Below, in pieces: positions 11,296 to 24,221 of a stretch of 64,000 nt of DNA. The stretch spans positions 21,350,520 to 21,414,519 of the forward strand of contig JABBOT010000005.1 in NCBI GenBank assembly GCA_016165875.1. The letters run 5' to 3'. The notes below the pieces were generated by a model, which was not told the origin of the DNA, ran no database searches, and saw nothing but the letters and a program-made list of their open reading frames with translations. The translations under genes and the position numbers were made by a program. The DNA is from Acanthopleura granulata (Eukaryota > Mollusca > Polyplacophora > Chitonida > Chitonidae). Each line of letters opens with the position of its first letter. The stretch's first letter is position 1.

Positions 11296-14175
11296 TCACA
11301 CTCACATCCAGTTGTCTAGCTATTACAGTACCAGCTCAAAGTTCTCATCAGTGAACTCTGGCTTCGTTTGCCTTATCTGCCAAGACACACACTCGAGACG
11401 TATTCGACGGTTGACTTTCACCCCACCTACACTCCTAACACCAGAAAAACTGGCAATCGCAAAATAGGCTTTATTATGGAACAGTTCCAACTATGTTTGG
11501 TCCACAAGTGATAAAATCTGGCAATCATCCAAGCAATCCAAGAATATAATGGAAACATCCATGCACGTCATCTGCATATCTTTGGCAACAGTCAGGGAAA
11601 TTATTCAGGATTGATGTTCGAGCAATTGGCTGGCACAGGACCTTTGGCTGTGCCCAAGAAGTTTTTCCTGTGTCGGCATTAAAATGCCATGAGAGGAGAT
11701 ATTAGAGGAAAGCGTCTTGCTTCCTGGGACAGTACCTCTACATGATGTATGATAGGTTTCATTTCCCCTGTCAAAACAGCTCCCCCAATTGCTGTATCTA
11801 TTCAAGAGTACACAAATAAAGCTTTCATGGGAAATGCCATCAATCTTTGGGCCCAATATTAGTTCTACTGTGCACAGAGTCAATTCCACAGCAGCTCAGA
11901 GAGTGGCTGCTATGATTGATGAAATGATCTGTGGCAGCCTCTGGCAATATCTAAAGCTCACAGAATCTAAACCAAACTGTTACTGCTGTCTGGAAATTTC
12001 ATCTTTAGTACTTGCAGACAATAGCCAGTTCAACAAAAGGGTAGACAAAATGAGCAATCAGTGCTATAGACTGGAGATTGTATGCCTTTTCCACCTGAAA
12101 GCATATAACATCTTCAGGGGTTTGGCTTTCCTCTTTCTGGATGAACGCAAATCTACTCCAGTTAAGTAAGTCAACCCTATTAAGCATGAATTGTTATAAA
12201 TTGTACCTAGCAGCGTGTATACTTTGTCTGGATGAAGAACAATGTGTGACCACTCAAGCAAAAGGAACACTCAGTACAGCTATACTTTGATTCTCACTGC
12301 CAAATGGTTTTTGATAATTATTTTTAAGCAATCAGCCAACATGGTACACTGTATGTCAAGAGTGTGTACTCAATTTTGAGAATGAAAACAAATCATATCA
12401 CAATGATGTCTTTGATGATAAATATTTTATAGATTTCTTGTATCATGTTTGGACACATCTAAAAAGGCATGTGTATTTAAGGAAGAGTCTTCGTGACAAA
12501 TGTTTGAAATAATTTTGACTTTAGCTGTGTTCTTCAAAGCACAAATATCCTCCACAAACACACACAGTGTCCTGAATGCTTTTAACATGAAATCACTGAT
12601 CCTGAGTAACTGACATGACTGACACACATGCAATGGAAAAGTTTGTCTTGTCTATGGTGGATAGTTGGACACATCCACTGTATCATGACTCATCCAACAA
12701 TGTATATAACAAATGCCCTTTTTTTTCACACCTTATTTATACATAAGAGGTTTTTAGCAGCTGTATCAAAAGTATGATTATAAGATATCAGCAATGAAAA
12801 CAACTTGAACAGTGCCTGGACAGACTTTAAAGTGGCACTGTATGATTTGCTTAAACTGGATCAATGTCAGCTGCCCACCTTGACTGAGATCCAACATGCA
12901 CGTGGGAATACATGTGTATTTTACTTTCAAAATGTTATTAAGGCTTTTTTATTGCAAGCAAATACTTGATGGCTTCGTAGCAATGACAAAATACTCGTAC
13001 CAAATATCTTTTTTGGCTCTTTTAACAGTACATTTTCATTTTTTAAGCTGAATAAAGCTTAAAAGCATCAGATCATGATTAAGCTTCCTGAAAGCGGATG
13101 TAACTGATCTGTCTGCAATGTTTCATGAGTACACGTACCCAATTACATGGGAGTGGACAGGGATGGGTGCAGCAAGCATGTACATTTATTTGCTAGCACA
13201 CATCCCTGCACTGCCCAAACTATGCCCAACACACGCACACGTACATAAGAGAGGCTTTTAACACTGAATCCACCCATCCTATGCTGCTGGCAGGCATTAT
13301 GCACATCACATTCATGGTCAATCAGAAAAAAGTTACACATGATGATGCATGTTGGATGCTATCAACATTTTCAATTTATACATCAACTTTGCTATCGCTG
13401 TGTGAAATAAATTAATCCATATTAAATCACTACATCTGTATCAGAAAACGATAAATTCTGTCCGTAGATGATTTAAAATTGTTGCCAAGCAATGTTTCTT
13501 CAGATATGTACTTCACTGGGTACACTATCTGATTTCAAAACATATACATTTTTAACACACAAAAAAATGCAGAATGCTCAAGATAGAACATACATGTACA
13601 AAGTAAGCGAAGATTTTTCAACCACATTTATCTTCGAAAACAATCAGCTTCTGCCTTAAATTTGACAAAGTGATCAAGACAAGAACTACTGTGACAAATA
13701 AAAACAGGACTTGTTCTGGATTTATTGGGTCCATTTTTTTCATCTCTTTCCTGCTTTTTGCAAGGCACTTGAGCAAATCAAATATGATCAATTACTGGCA
13801 ATTTATTTTCTTTGATGAATAAGATACTACTTTCCACCTAAAAGATTGTTTCCATTAATAAGTTTATTAGAAAGCCATTCATTCAACGCAAATTAATATG
13901 TTTGTTGTATAGACAAGGCCAAAAAACAAATTTATTCCAGCAACATCTTTTGTCCACAAGCTGAAGCCATTCAGGCCATTGGTGACACTCTTTACCCTTT
14001 TGTGAAATTTCTCGGAAAATTGGATAAGTCTGAGAATGATGAAATTTGTTAGCTGCTTTCTGTACACAGAACCAGTTTTCCATACTTGAGACAAACAGCT
14101 TTCCCAACTTCATCCACAAGCAATATCACGTACTAACAGTTAGGGTTTTTTGGATTTTTTCCATGGCAAAGAGGT
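11296..14175. other. No gene seen
   Basis: Intergenic or intronic spacer. A 126-codon plus frame (11,789-12,169) and a 94-codon minus frame (11,605-11,889) overlap each other and have neither splice borders nor family-like motifs. Confidence 0.4.
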
Positions 14176-14179
14176 GCTC

Positions 14180-14480
14180 TTGCATGCAATGTTTCAGGCC
14201 TGTGACTTAAAGCGATGTAATTTGATTGCGCAAACTTCGGCATCATTATGTCACACATCAATACGGTATTAGCCTCTTGCACAGACTGATGGGTCTACAG
14301 TCCTCATTATATAGATTACTTTGCCTCAATAAGTTAATTATTCAAATATTCATCACATAAATTGCGTTAGTCATCAATGAATGATCCAAACAACCCTTAA
14401 CGATTGCAGTTGTTTACACTAGTTGGCTGCTGCATGCATATTCAATAGGTTCCTTGGCGGACTGGTACATGAGTTTTATC
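14180..14480. promoter_or_regulatory. Enhancer-like patch with AT-hook and homeodomain cores
   Basis: Contains TTTGATTGCGC, TTAATTATTCAAATATTCATC and GTCATCAATGAATGATCC, which hold POU/homeodomain and PBX-type cores, inside a 300-base block that is more complex than its flanks. It has no open frame of note. Inferred by eye only. Confidence 0.25.
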
Positions 14481-14947
14481 TCTTGTCTGTGCCGACCAGC
14501 TTAACGTTGGATGAGAGGTGCTGGACAGGGGATGTCTGTGAACTGCACATCACCAGAGGAAGCTTTTAGTCATACTGCTGTCCAGAGATGAAGAATGTGT
14601 CCCTTGTTTTATGTTCCCACAGGTCAGCTTATCATTAAGTAGCCAGCAGTGTGGTCCTCAGCAGACAAAAATATGAGCCAAGACACTTTTCGTTATTACA
14701 TACCCACCTCGGCCAGACTAATCTGATATTCAAAGCAGCCACACTCAGACAGACAAAATTGCTCAATGCTGACAAAGACCACTTTGCAACTGTATCAGTA
14801 AAATATATTTCCACAGTTTACTTATAACACATCAAACCACTGTACGGCTGTAATTAGTAGAGTGCCAACTTGTAACTCAGACAAAACCTCTTTTTTTTTA
14901 AAGATGTGTCAATAATAAATGTCAGCCAGATACAGTCTAAGACTGAT

Positions 14948-15060
14948 ATTTATTTATTTCACTGGTGTTTTATGTCATACTCATGAATATTTCACAAGAA
15001 TATATATATACGACAACGGCCAGCATTATGGTAGGGGTGGAAACCCACAAACATTCGCAG
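14948..15060 (-). mobile_element. SINE family A, truncated
   Basis: Reverse orientation: TATTTATTTCACTGGTGTTTTATG at the left, then a CAGCATTATGGTAGG block, ending just after CCCACAAACATTCGCAG. The tRNA-like head is missing. A short TATATATA insertion lies after AATATTTCACAAG. Confidence 0.7.
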
Positions 15061-16200
15061 ACTAATAGTTTGAGGGTTAACGATAGTTACAGAAAGTGTG
15101 GCAAACACATTTCACAGAGTGGGAATATTACATTCCCGAAGAAATCATCTTGAAATTCTAAATATGGTGGGTGTACCACTGGAAACAAAGATAACAGTGT
15201 AATTCATTTATAGTCACAGTTAAATTGTTGAATTCAGTTTGTTGTTGGCAACGAAGCACTTCTCAGTGTCAGGGGCAGAACACTGAACAACCACTTAATA
15301 TTTATTCAAAAAAAGCTACGAAGACCAAGGAAATGATACCAGCTGGCCACCTATTACCTAATACCAAATTTCTCTGTTGTAACAGGCATATGTAAATGTA
15401 GCCATATAGTGCATGGAATATCTTCAAAAGTGACACTGAGACAGTGCAAATGACAACCTGAAGTTATTTCTGTGGGCTAACTCTAGAGACACATGTACTT
15501 GAATCAAGAAAGAATAATTACCTACAGCCTAGAATACCAATCCCTATATACAACGAAAGTACCACATGCACAAGAAGTCAGGAACATAAAACTTCAACAG
15601 GCCAAAATAGCATTAAACCTGATCAATACACCATGGCCAGGACACTTTAATAAAAAAATACTTTTTTTTTCTAAAAACAGTCAACATTCAAAACACTGCA
15701 TCTGGCTGAAAAACCTTTAGGCAGGACCAATGGACCAGAAATGAGACAAAATCGAGAAAAATCACATTAGACCTTTCCACAGTGTGAATCAGGAACATGC
15801 TTGTGACCAATCATAATAAATACCATTGCAAGAATTTCTATCGCATGTCCCACACACTGATTATGAATATGCCTGAAATATCATGTTACAATTGCTTTCA
15901 CTGAGTGTGGAATGAAAAGTAGCATAATAAAGAGGCGTGGTGGGTCATCGGATGTGCTGGATCCATCAATGGCCATGACCTCTGTCAGTTACAATATAAA
16001 AGTGAAAATATAACGTTAAGCCATCTTTCATCAGCTGCATAGTATTGGACGAGGTCACATGGTGCAGAATCTGACTTCAATTTATTTTACAGTGTAGGCA
16101 ATGAACAATTGGTAGACATGGTCAAAAACAAGATGAAAAAACAAACAAACAAACAAATTCCAGGGCTATCCAAACTCCTAATACATGGATTGAAAGGACA
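15061..16200. other. No gene seen
   Basis: AT-rich spacer with an ACAAACAAACAAACAAA run near 16,140. The only open frames are short. Confidence 0.45.
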
Positions 16201-16360
16201 ATGTAACTATATATACACACCTTGGCTGGAACTGACCTCAATGTAACTATATATACACACCTTGGCTGGAACTGACCTCAATGTAACTACATATACACAC
16301 CTTAGCTGGAACTGACCTCAATGTAACTATATATACACACCTTGGCTGGAACTGACCTTA
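16201..16360. repeat. 40-bp tandem repeat, four copies
   Basis: Four head-to-tail 40-base copies (16,201; 16,241; 16,281; 16,321) of a unit beginning ATGTAACTATATATACACAC and containing CTTGGCTGGAACTGACCTCA. Copies differ by one to two bases, so the duplication is recent. On the minus strand each unit contains AAGGTGTGT, a possible donor-like string. Confidence 0.95.
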
Positions 16361-16704
16361 AACTCCAGTCTTAAATGATCAAAAGGGTTCTCCAGGAAAC
16401 ATGTGGACATTATAAACTTTTGATAAATCAACATAACTTATGGAATATAAGAACATCTTGGCAGAACCTCTAAGCTTCAGAGAGACCATCTGGTCATGTG
16501 CACAAAATAAAACCCAATTAAATATATGCAGACACAATATACATATACATCAAATAAAGGAGCCAGACAACATTCAGAGGCAAGATGTGTGACCAACTAT
16601 TAAAGAGGAAAACAAGCTGCTGGTTCGCTGTTATTGTTCAAGGGATTCAGGTGACTAACAGCAGATGATAGTGCCGGTGATGTTGTTAGCGCAGCCTTAC
16701 ATTC

Positions 16705-16880
16705 GTTGAAGACCAATGAAAGTCTTCCACCCATGTGGCATGCAAGTTACAAGTGGAAAGGTTATAAGCAGCTTACCAACAGTTTGTGGTTTTACCCCAG
16801 GCATTGGAGTTTCCTTTCACCATGTAACTGACCATCATGATATACATGTAAGTAAAAAATTCTTCAGCACTGGTATGTGA
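16705..16880 (+). mobile_element. Degraded SINE family C
   Basis: Contains CAACAGTTTGTGGTTTTACCCCAGGCATTGGAGTTTCC-like sequence split over 16,779-16,814, then CATGTAACTGACCATCATGATA and GTAAAAAATTCTTCAGCACTGG. These are the same ordered blocks as in the copy at 11,120. No clear tRNA head and no AATAAAT tail remain. Confidence 0.4.
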
Positions 16881-17126
16881 AACAAGAGTCAAGTAAACAA
16901 ATTAGGAAATATATAAATCAAAACAGTCTAAAACCTTCAAGGGCCTAGACATAATTCCAGCCAAACTACATGAAAATACAGGTCTGCTAAAACAGTCACC
17001 ATGACTAGATGAACACACTCCAGTTAAAAGCAATACAGCAAAGACACATTTACAGGCTCTTACATCCAAAACAAAATGAGTCAAAAATTGCTCGAATATT
17101 TTTGAGTATATGCATGTACCTCACAG

Positions 17127-17314
17127 GTAATTTGCCAGATTTCAACCCTAGTGTACAGGGAGACTTGTTATACACTGCCATCGAACGTCTTGAAACAACC
17201 ACGGGAAAATCAAACCATCCAAGACCACGGATGGCAGTTAGTCATGAAGTCAGAGAGCAGTTCAACACAGTTTATCAAAGATTAAAGGGAAGAAGAGGCG
17301 AAGGAAGAGACTGA
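17127..17314 (+). CDS. Candidate 3'-terminal exon, unknown protein
   Basis: An open segment following an acceptor (GTACCTCACAG, ending 17,126) and closed by TGA at 17,312-17,314. It starts by completing a codon (GT), so an upstream exon would end with one extra base. The 62-residue peptide looks real: it begins near NLPDFNPSVQGDLLYTAIER and ends in a basic stretch (QRLKGRRGEGRD). I do not recognise the family. Upstream exons were not found with confidence. A possible AATAAA lies at 17,958. It could be the last exon of a gene whose earlier exons lie to the left. Confidence 0.45.
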
Positions 17315-19189
17315 AGCTTTAGCCGTGGCATCAATCAAGGGCAAAACAGATCACTGCATTTTTTGTTATTTACCCTCGATCACACTGGTTAAGGTTTCAG
17401 CTAACTGCCTCTTGGGTGAAAGCTTGCACAGAACAGACAGCCAGACTGGTGTCAGTGTTAACACAAGCTATGAAGAGGCTGACCCAGGCTGAACCTTCCT
17501 TGCCAACCTCACCTCACCCCACCCAAAAAAAACCCTCCTCGCAACTGCTCTTGTAATTGCCAAGCTGTTTACTCTGAAACTTGAACACTGTAAATATGAT
17601 ATGGAATAATACTGGGGTGCTCAAGTGGTCACGGTAGTTAGGGTTTGCACGGGTCATCTGTCAATAATATTCACAAATACTACCAAAAAAATGAGGAACA
17701 CTAAATCTGAACATGCTGGCTACAGATTTATTTATGTGGCTTTAAACATCTAATCTCTACATATATATATATACATGTAGTCTCTAAAAAAGAGATAAAT
17801 AGACAGAGATCCAGCTGATAATGTATTTGATAGCGGGGGGTTCTTCACATCGATTTTTTAATTAATCTTTATGGCTTATAATTAACACCATTTCAGAAGT
17901 AATACAGAACTTTAAGCATTCAATGATACAATGATACTGAAAATATACTGGCTAAGTAATAAAGGAATTTCATTCCACTAAAGGTTTCAACATTAAGTAG
18001 AATTCTTCAATTTATAAAGATTGGTTGAATTTAACCGGCAAAAAAATTTAGAATTAAGTACTATAATCTTTGAAGTAAGAAACATGGATATGTTGTATCA
18101 CATCTGTGTTAATTAGGGGTTGACTGCAAACCCAAGGATGACATAATCAAAATGAAACTTATATGTATACATGTGTCCTTCTAGAAATTCTAACTTATTG
18201 CATGTACCAGTTCCACAAGCCCAGATTGTAACATTTTCAATTGCCAATGACGGACAGGACTGCACAGACCCTGTAGGCACCTGTCAGGGTAGGCATCTGC
18301 TGCGTCTTACATATATGCATGATCAATTGTTTAATGTATGTTATACTTCCATGTATAAAGACAATATCAATCACTAAATTACATCAAAGTCAGATTTATA
18401 ACAGGAATGAAACAGATTGTCGCCAAATATGTTGATGATTAAATTTATTTAATGAAGAATAAGGAATGTCATCTACACCATTTTTACAATTACCCAATAC
18501 CCAGAAACCCAAAATATTAAACCCCTAATTAAGTGGAAGCCTATACCCAGAGAGAGAGCTGGGCTATTTCCCAACATTGGTTGAGCTATTACTGCAGAGT
18601 TGCTTAATTTACCCAGTGATGACCCTTTGTCAGGTACACATACGTTCAAACACAAAACCAATGCTGATGACATATGCATAGTTTCCTTACATCCATGGTT
18701 CATAAATGTGGTACTCTACATGAAACCTCTGTCTACTTTATAAAGCACAGCGTCGTGTTTCATGTGTAATCACATGGACCAATAGACAATAGCCCTGGCA
18801 TTGCGTCCAAGGACTAACTGATCAGGATGTGACCTAAGCCATTTGGTTATTCCAGCATATAATGAAGCTGATATCTGTTGTGAAATGAGATGTCTTTGAT
18901 CAGTTTTGCCGTGTACTCCGATTATATGTCGGTACCTACGGCCTCTTCATGGCCATCAGATCAAATATTCATAAGGCTTATAGTGCGCAGTACATGTACA
19001 TGGCCGTACTATAAAGCATGTGTGTACATAGCATTAATACACTAATGCGTGCACATCAAGCTAACGGGGATTTCGCATTATTAAGTTCAATAGAGAATAA
19101 CAAGCACAGAAAACACTGCTGATAAGAAAACATAAACTCTGTACGGCTATAGTCACTAACTGTCAGGTGCAAACCATAAAACTGGTCAG
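17315..19189. other. No gene seen
   Basis: AT-rich spacer, with a small (TA)n run at about 17,759-17,773. Open frames are short and without splice borders. Confidence 0.45.
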
Positions 19190-19316
19190 GGGCCTCCGTA
19201 GCCAAGGGGGTTAGTGCTAGCTAATGAAATGACTCTGGAGCCTCTCTCCAATGCAAACGGTGTGAGTTCGAGCCTTGTTCATGCTGGCTTCCTCTCCAGT
19301 CGTACCCAGGAAGGTC
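19190..19316 (+). mobile_element. SINE family A, head only
   Basis: Forward orientation. GGGGCCTCCGTAGCCAAGGG is the tRNA-like start, followed by the GTGTGAGTTCGAGCC B-box and CATGCTGGCTTCCTCTCCAG. The copy breaks off after CCAGGAAGGTC, so the central and 3' blocks are absent. Confidence 0.75.
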
Positions 19317-19673
19317 CAAAATGGGGATGAATAAATCATAATCAAGAAAACAGTGTCTCTGGAAAAATGCTAAATTATAGGTGAAATACACTACCTTACA
19401 AATGAGGCAAATTAACTGACACCAAATGTGGCATTTTCCATTGTGCTTGCATGACATTTGTGCAAAAACCTACCTAATATCTGGTGTTAAAGATAAATAG
19501 TGTGCGTGCTAAATGCCAGGTATCACAGAAACTAAATGTGTCCAGCAATCTTTGTGTTGTACACTGCAATGAGGAATATATCGCACCTGAAGTGAGTCGA
19601 TCAATAAAGCATTGCATGTAATCATTTGTCCTCTATTGTTTGTACTATATGTCATGATTTTCATACAGTTGTA

Positions 19674-19844
19674 TTTATTTATTTATTAGATTGGTGTTTA
19701 TGCTGTACTCAAGAATATTTCACTTATACGATGCTGGCCAGCATTATGGTGGGAGGAAACCAGGCCGAGCCCAGCGGAAATCCCACGACCATCTGCAGGT
19801 TGCTGGCAGACCTTCCCATGCACAGCTGCAGAGGAAGCCAGTAG
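19674..19844 (-). mobile_element. SINE family A, head truncated
   Basis: Reverse orientation, from the TATTTATTTATTAGATTGGTG tail through the CAGCATTATGGTGGGAGGAAA block to GGAAGCCAGTAG. Where the tRNA-like head should continue, the sequence passes directly into a family B element at about 19,845. Confidence 0.8.
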
Positions 19845-20063
19845 AAATATCATGTTGAAGACCCTAGATCTGACACCCCTCCCTGTCACATTCTGCTGAA
19901 ACCGGGCCGACCAGTCCTGTTGCCTTGTTTTAACCCCTCACTGCTGAGCTGTAAGCAAGCAGCAACAAGTGCCATTTTTAAAGTTTTTGTTATGACCTGA
20001 TCAAGGACTGATCCCCGATCTCCAGACGCCAAGGCAGACATTCTTACCACTAGGCCACGAAGA
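19845..20063 (-). mobile_element. SINE family B fused to a family A body
   Basis: Reverse orientation, joined without spacer to the family A copy on its left. It shows GACACCCCTCCCTGTCACATT, CCTTGTTTTAACCCCTCAC and CCATTTTTAAAGTTTTTGTT. On the minus strand the tRNA-like head reads CTTCGTGGCCTAGTGGTAAG with a B-box-like GGGGATCAGTCC. Either one SINE inserted into the other, or this is a composite family. Confidence 0.75.
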
Positions 20064-22180
20064 CATTCTTACTCATATGTAATCAGTCAGGTGTAGACCA
20101 CAATGTTCATGTCGCCGGGTATCCTCAGAGAATGACGCATTTTTATACAGCTTGGAACTGACAAGTTTAGCAGTGAAATTTCCATATTGTAAGGCTGTTC
20201 AATTATATTCAGGTTTGCACCAGAGTGCTATATAAACCCCCTCAGCTGCAGAGGCCCTTCTTCAAAATTATCAAAATATTTCCTCTACATAGAAAATGAA
20301 TGTACATGTAAATGTTTATGTGCTTGAAGGTTAATTGTATTTTCTTTACCTTAACCATATCATTGGCCCCACACATGTAAAAGTAACAAAGAGGTTAAGC
20401 CACACTGGTATTGCATACAAATCTCATGGAGGAGCCATCATATTCATGTGGAGGGCCATATGCACAGTGTACAGTATATGTGTGCTCTACCATGCCACTT
20501 CATTATTTGACCAAGAAATTGAAATGATAAAATGGTTTTACTCAGAAGTAAAAGTGTCAGTCAATAAGACAATAAATCAAATGAGTGCGAATTCAGAAAG
20601 AGACCCGGTTTTCCTGCACAAAGCCAGCATATCGCTGTAAATGATGGAGCTTTGGCACCACAACCAATTTTAAAGTAAAGCCTTGGATCTGTCAGAAGCT
20701 CCACCAATATTGGGCGGTCACACAGCACGGCCAAGTTCTCTTGATGGCTGATGTGGTTTTCACGACTGGGGACTTTCATCCTTTCTTTAACTTTATTGAT
20801 AGTTTTAATAAGTTTAGGGTGGTCTCATCCGGGCTGAAAACCGGCAGCATGTAATATCATTGCCGAGGTAATTTCCCCACAGCTTAGTCTGTGTAAAGGA
20901 TGATCAGAAGGTTCAATCCTGGCCTGATTACCAGATGAGGGTGAGGATGTAAGGTCAGCACTGGACACAGGTGCCTGGTCGTGCACTGGACGCCGCCACT
21001 GATGGCCAGCCAGTTAAAAGCCCTAATACATCCCAGCCCATTCCAATACCAGATGGTGTCTGGGCCTCTTCCTTCCAAATCCTGGCCAAATAAGCTTGGG
21101 ATATTATGACAGGATTACATGGGAAGTGCTTGGCTTGGGAATCTCACTATCAGACAGGTACTGCCGATCATGAGGATCAACAGGCAAACTCGGCCCTGGT
21201 GGCAACCTTGATGAACGTGAGCACCACATGAATTTGGCTCTGTGACTCAGGGCATGAACACAGGTATAAAAGACTTTTTGACAGCCAGCGTACAAGTACG
21301 AACATGTTTCGGTTGTTTCATGGGATATCATTATCACCTTTTATTTTGTTTGCTTATGAAATCATTTCATGCAGCTTCTGCCTTCAAGGACAGACCAGGA
21401 TAAACTGAAATTACTGCCAAAGTGCATGTACCTGTTCAAGTTGAATCACGGGACCTCAATATATCTGAGTCACCTTTCTTTTGTTTACATTTTACAATAT
21501 ATTCATTCACTTATTTGCAATTTTCAGGAACGACCATGGAGGTTATGGATGTACAGGTCTACCATGGTTTAATTGACTGGAATGGTGCTTTAGGGCAAGG
21601 AGCTTCATGCATGATGGAATAAGAATAAACTTCCACCCTTCAAAAGGTTCTTGAAAAACTGACCTCCTAACTTAAGGCTACATCTATCCAGTGCTTGATT
21701 TGTGCCTGTCATCTTATTGTATTGTCACAGAAACTAAAGCAAATTTGGCAGAACAAGCCAGCAATGGATGCAGAATTACAACATAAAGAGTCTACTGCTT
21801 CCTTGATTGTAATTCTGTGTAAACGTGTAAACTGTAATATCTTATCAGTTTCAGACATTTAAGCCCTTGTCCAGTGATTTTATATACTATATTATATTCC
21901 ATTTAGCATTAGCCTGATAGGTCAGTGAAGTACATATATATGTGTTGGTACTATAAATACATTCACTGACATGATGAACTATTTCACACCAAATGAATGT
22001 AGCAACAAATGTACTCGAAAGATGAGACAAAATAAACTGTATCTTTTCAATTCTTACAGCACTGCTGCATTTATCAATTACTGTTATGACATCAAAGCAT
22101 TTCACTCCATTATTGAATAAGATCGGCTTAATTGGTTGGCATGAAAATAGAATTCTAGCTCCACTGTGTAGCGCTTTCTT
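20064..22180. other. No gene seen
   Basis: Spacer of mixed composition. Several open frames near 100 codons or less on both strands (for example 20,335-20,640) lack splice borders. I see no repeats. Confidence 0.4.
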
Positions 22181-23100
22181 TAGCCCACAGCCGATCTGAC
22201 AGTCTAGATGGCACTGTCTTATCCTAGCGTGGAATGCTTAAGGTGGAGAGAGAACCTTTCGGAAAGATCTAAACAGCAATTTTATGTGGTGGAAGAGCTA
22301 AAAGCTGGGGTTGATGCAGAAAAAATGCAGAAAATTACATTGGAAAATATTCCTTAGAGAGGCAGATAAAAGCATTTATGTCCATGGCAGAATTCAGCCA
22401 TTTCAACATTTATACGATTACCGCAAACTACCTCGCTAATAGGCACAGGTGTAAATTCAGCAACTGTGTTTTTCATCACCCAAGTCGATTTATGACTTAT
22501 GCTGAGCGCTCAACCTTCTACAACAGGAATGCGAACCCTCGAACTGTGAACTTGTGAACTGCAAGTATTTGATCTTTACATTTAACTGCTGGAGAATATG
22601 AAGACAGTAGAAAATATTACAGGAAGCATCCGTAATATGTTAAGGGGGGCAGAGGGATGCAAGATGGAAGAGAGAGGCAATACATGGAAATGGTCTCATC
22701 TGCCTTAGCAAGAATTTCCTATTAAAACGCTAAGGGAAGTACACCCTGTTTGAATAAAGCATTATTACCTGTAGAGATACTGACAGACAAGTAAGGTCTC
22801 CAGAGAGAGGGTGAACTGCGTCAAAAAATCCCTTATATAAGACCTGTCCAAGCTGGGATATGCGCAGTGTATGGAAGATGCCGGGTCCTAGGTCCCTACA
22901 GACACCTCTCCAGTCAACGTCATTTCCACAAACCAGTTTACCAGGAGCAACTGATTACAGACCCTTGCAACTAGCAGTGTTTAACTCATTAATCAGGGTT
23001 CCGTGCTGTCCCCAGTGTCCCTGATGCTGCCAGCATCGTCCTGGCTTATTCTGGCTCTCAACTAAACCCCACTTGATGCCCAGTTAAAAGACAATATGAA
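22181..23100. promoter_or_regulatory. Complex, possibly regulatory block
   Basis: This 900-base stretch has balanced composition and many motif-like strings (GGCAGATAAAAGC, CAACTGATTACAGACC, AACTCATTAATCAGGG) with no sustained open frame. It contrasts with the AT-rich flanks, which suggests conserved regulatory DNA. Visual inference only. Confidence 0.2.
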
Positions 23101-24197
23101 CACAAGTTATGGAAAGCAAACAGCTCCCAGCTCGCTTAACGGAAAATGAATTATATACTGCTTTTGGTGAAATTAGAGATGAAAAGACTGGCTTGATTGG
23201 TTTGCCATGAGTCACTAATAAAAAACAAGCCAGGTCTGGTTCAAGAATATTGATAATTCATAACAAAAACCCAGAACAACCATTACATGTTGAAGAAAAA
23301 AAAAACATTTGTAAATTTTGAGACAAAAATCCTCGAAATTCAAAGCATGTCCATTTACAACATTAAACTAAGCTGTGATGTGCAGAAGCATAACAAGCTC
23401 TATGATAAGCTAAACATCATGAGATGTTTTTTTTGTTTTTTTTTTAATTTTTTTCAGCACACAAATGGCTATACCTCAATGTCTGAATTGGCTTTAAGTC
23501 CTAAAAAAATCTAGGTTATTAAGCAGGAAGGTCTGGCAGTTCTGCTGTTATCTCTATGCAAGGAGGTCTTGCATGGAAAGAGGAGAGGGAAGGGTACAGA
23601 GGGAGAGGGATAAGACATGTTGAAGAGGACAAGCTATCCTAGTCTATCCCCTCCGGCAGACATGAGACTCAGTCAGGAGCGTCGCGGCTAGTCCAATACA
23701 GACAACAGATTGACCATTTCCCCCCAATTATGCAGATTGCACCAATAAAGCACATCAATAATAATCTCTGTGATTAAGTTATCAGACAAGTTACAGTCCA
23801 GAGGAATGTGTATCGTCTCAAAATGCCAGCGTGATCCATCTTGATTTAAAAATGAATACGGTGCAGTTAAAGGAAACAGACGGAGTTTAGAAAGAAAAAG
23901 AGCTGTCCTTGTCTCAATTAACAAGCCTTGAAATCCTAACAGAACGAAGCTGCCATTTGATGCCCCATGTTGTCGAGATGGATAGCAGGTTTTAATGTTG
24001 AGAAAATGGTCCTGCCGGCATAAAGCCTGCACGTGAAGTAGCGGAAATGCAAGGAGTTCCTCAAACCTGGGAATAGTATAAAAACGCTCGCCGAATTTCC
24101 TGACCTTAACTGTTATCCCCTAAACAAAAATGTTGGTGGCTTAGCTAAGAAGGTTGACTGAGCTGACTTAAATAAATGTTATCTACAACAAATAAAT
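23101..24197. other. Spacer with purine-rich tract
   Basis: Includes a GA-rich run (GGAAAGAGGAGAGGGAAGGG and following, about 23,574-23,612). A 114-codon minus frame at 23,688-24,032 lacks an ATG-led, spliced context and is not called. Confidence 0.4.
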
Positions 24198-24221
24198 GGG
24201 AGGGCATGGGGTGGGGTGGGG
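24198..24221 (+). other. G-quadruplex candidate
   Basis: Five G-tracts (GGG, GGG, GGGG, GGGG, GGGG) separated by 1-3 bases within 24 nt. This fits the usual four-tract, short-loop rule for G-quadruplex DNA. No gene is adjacent. Confidence 0.7.
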
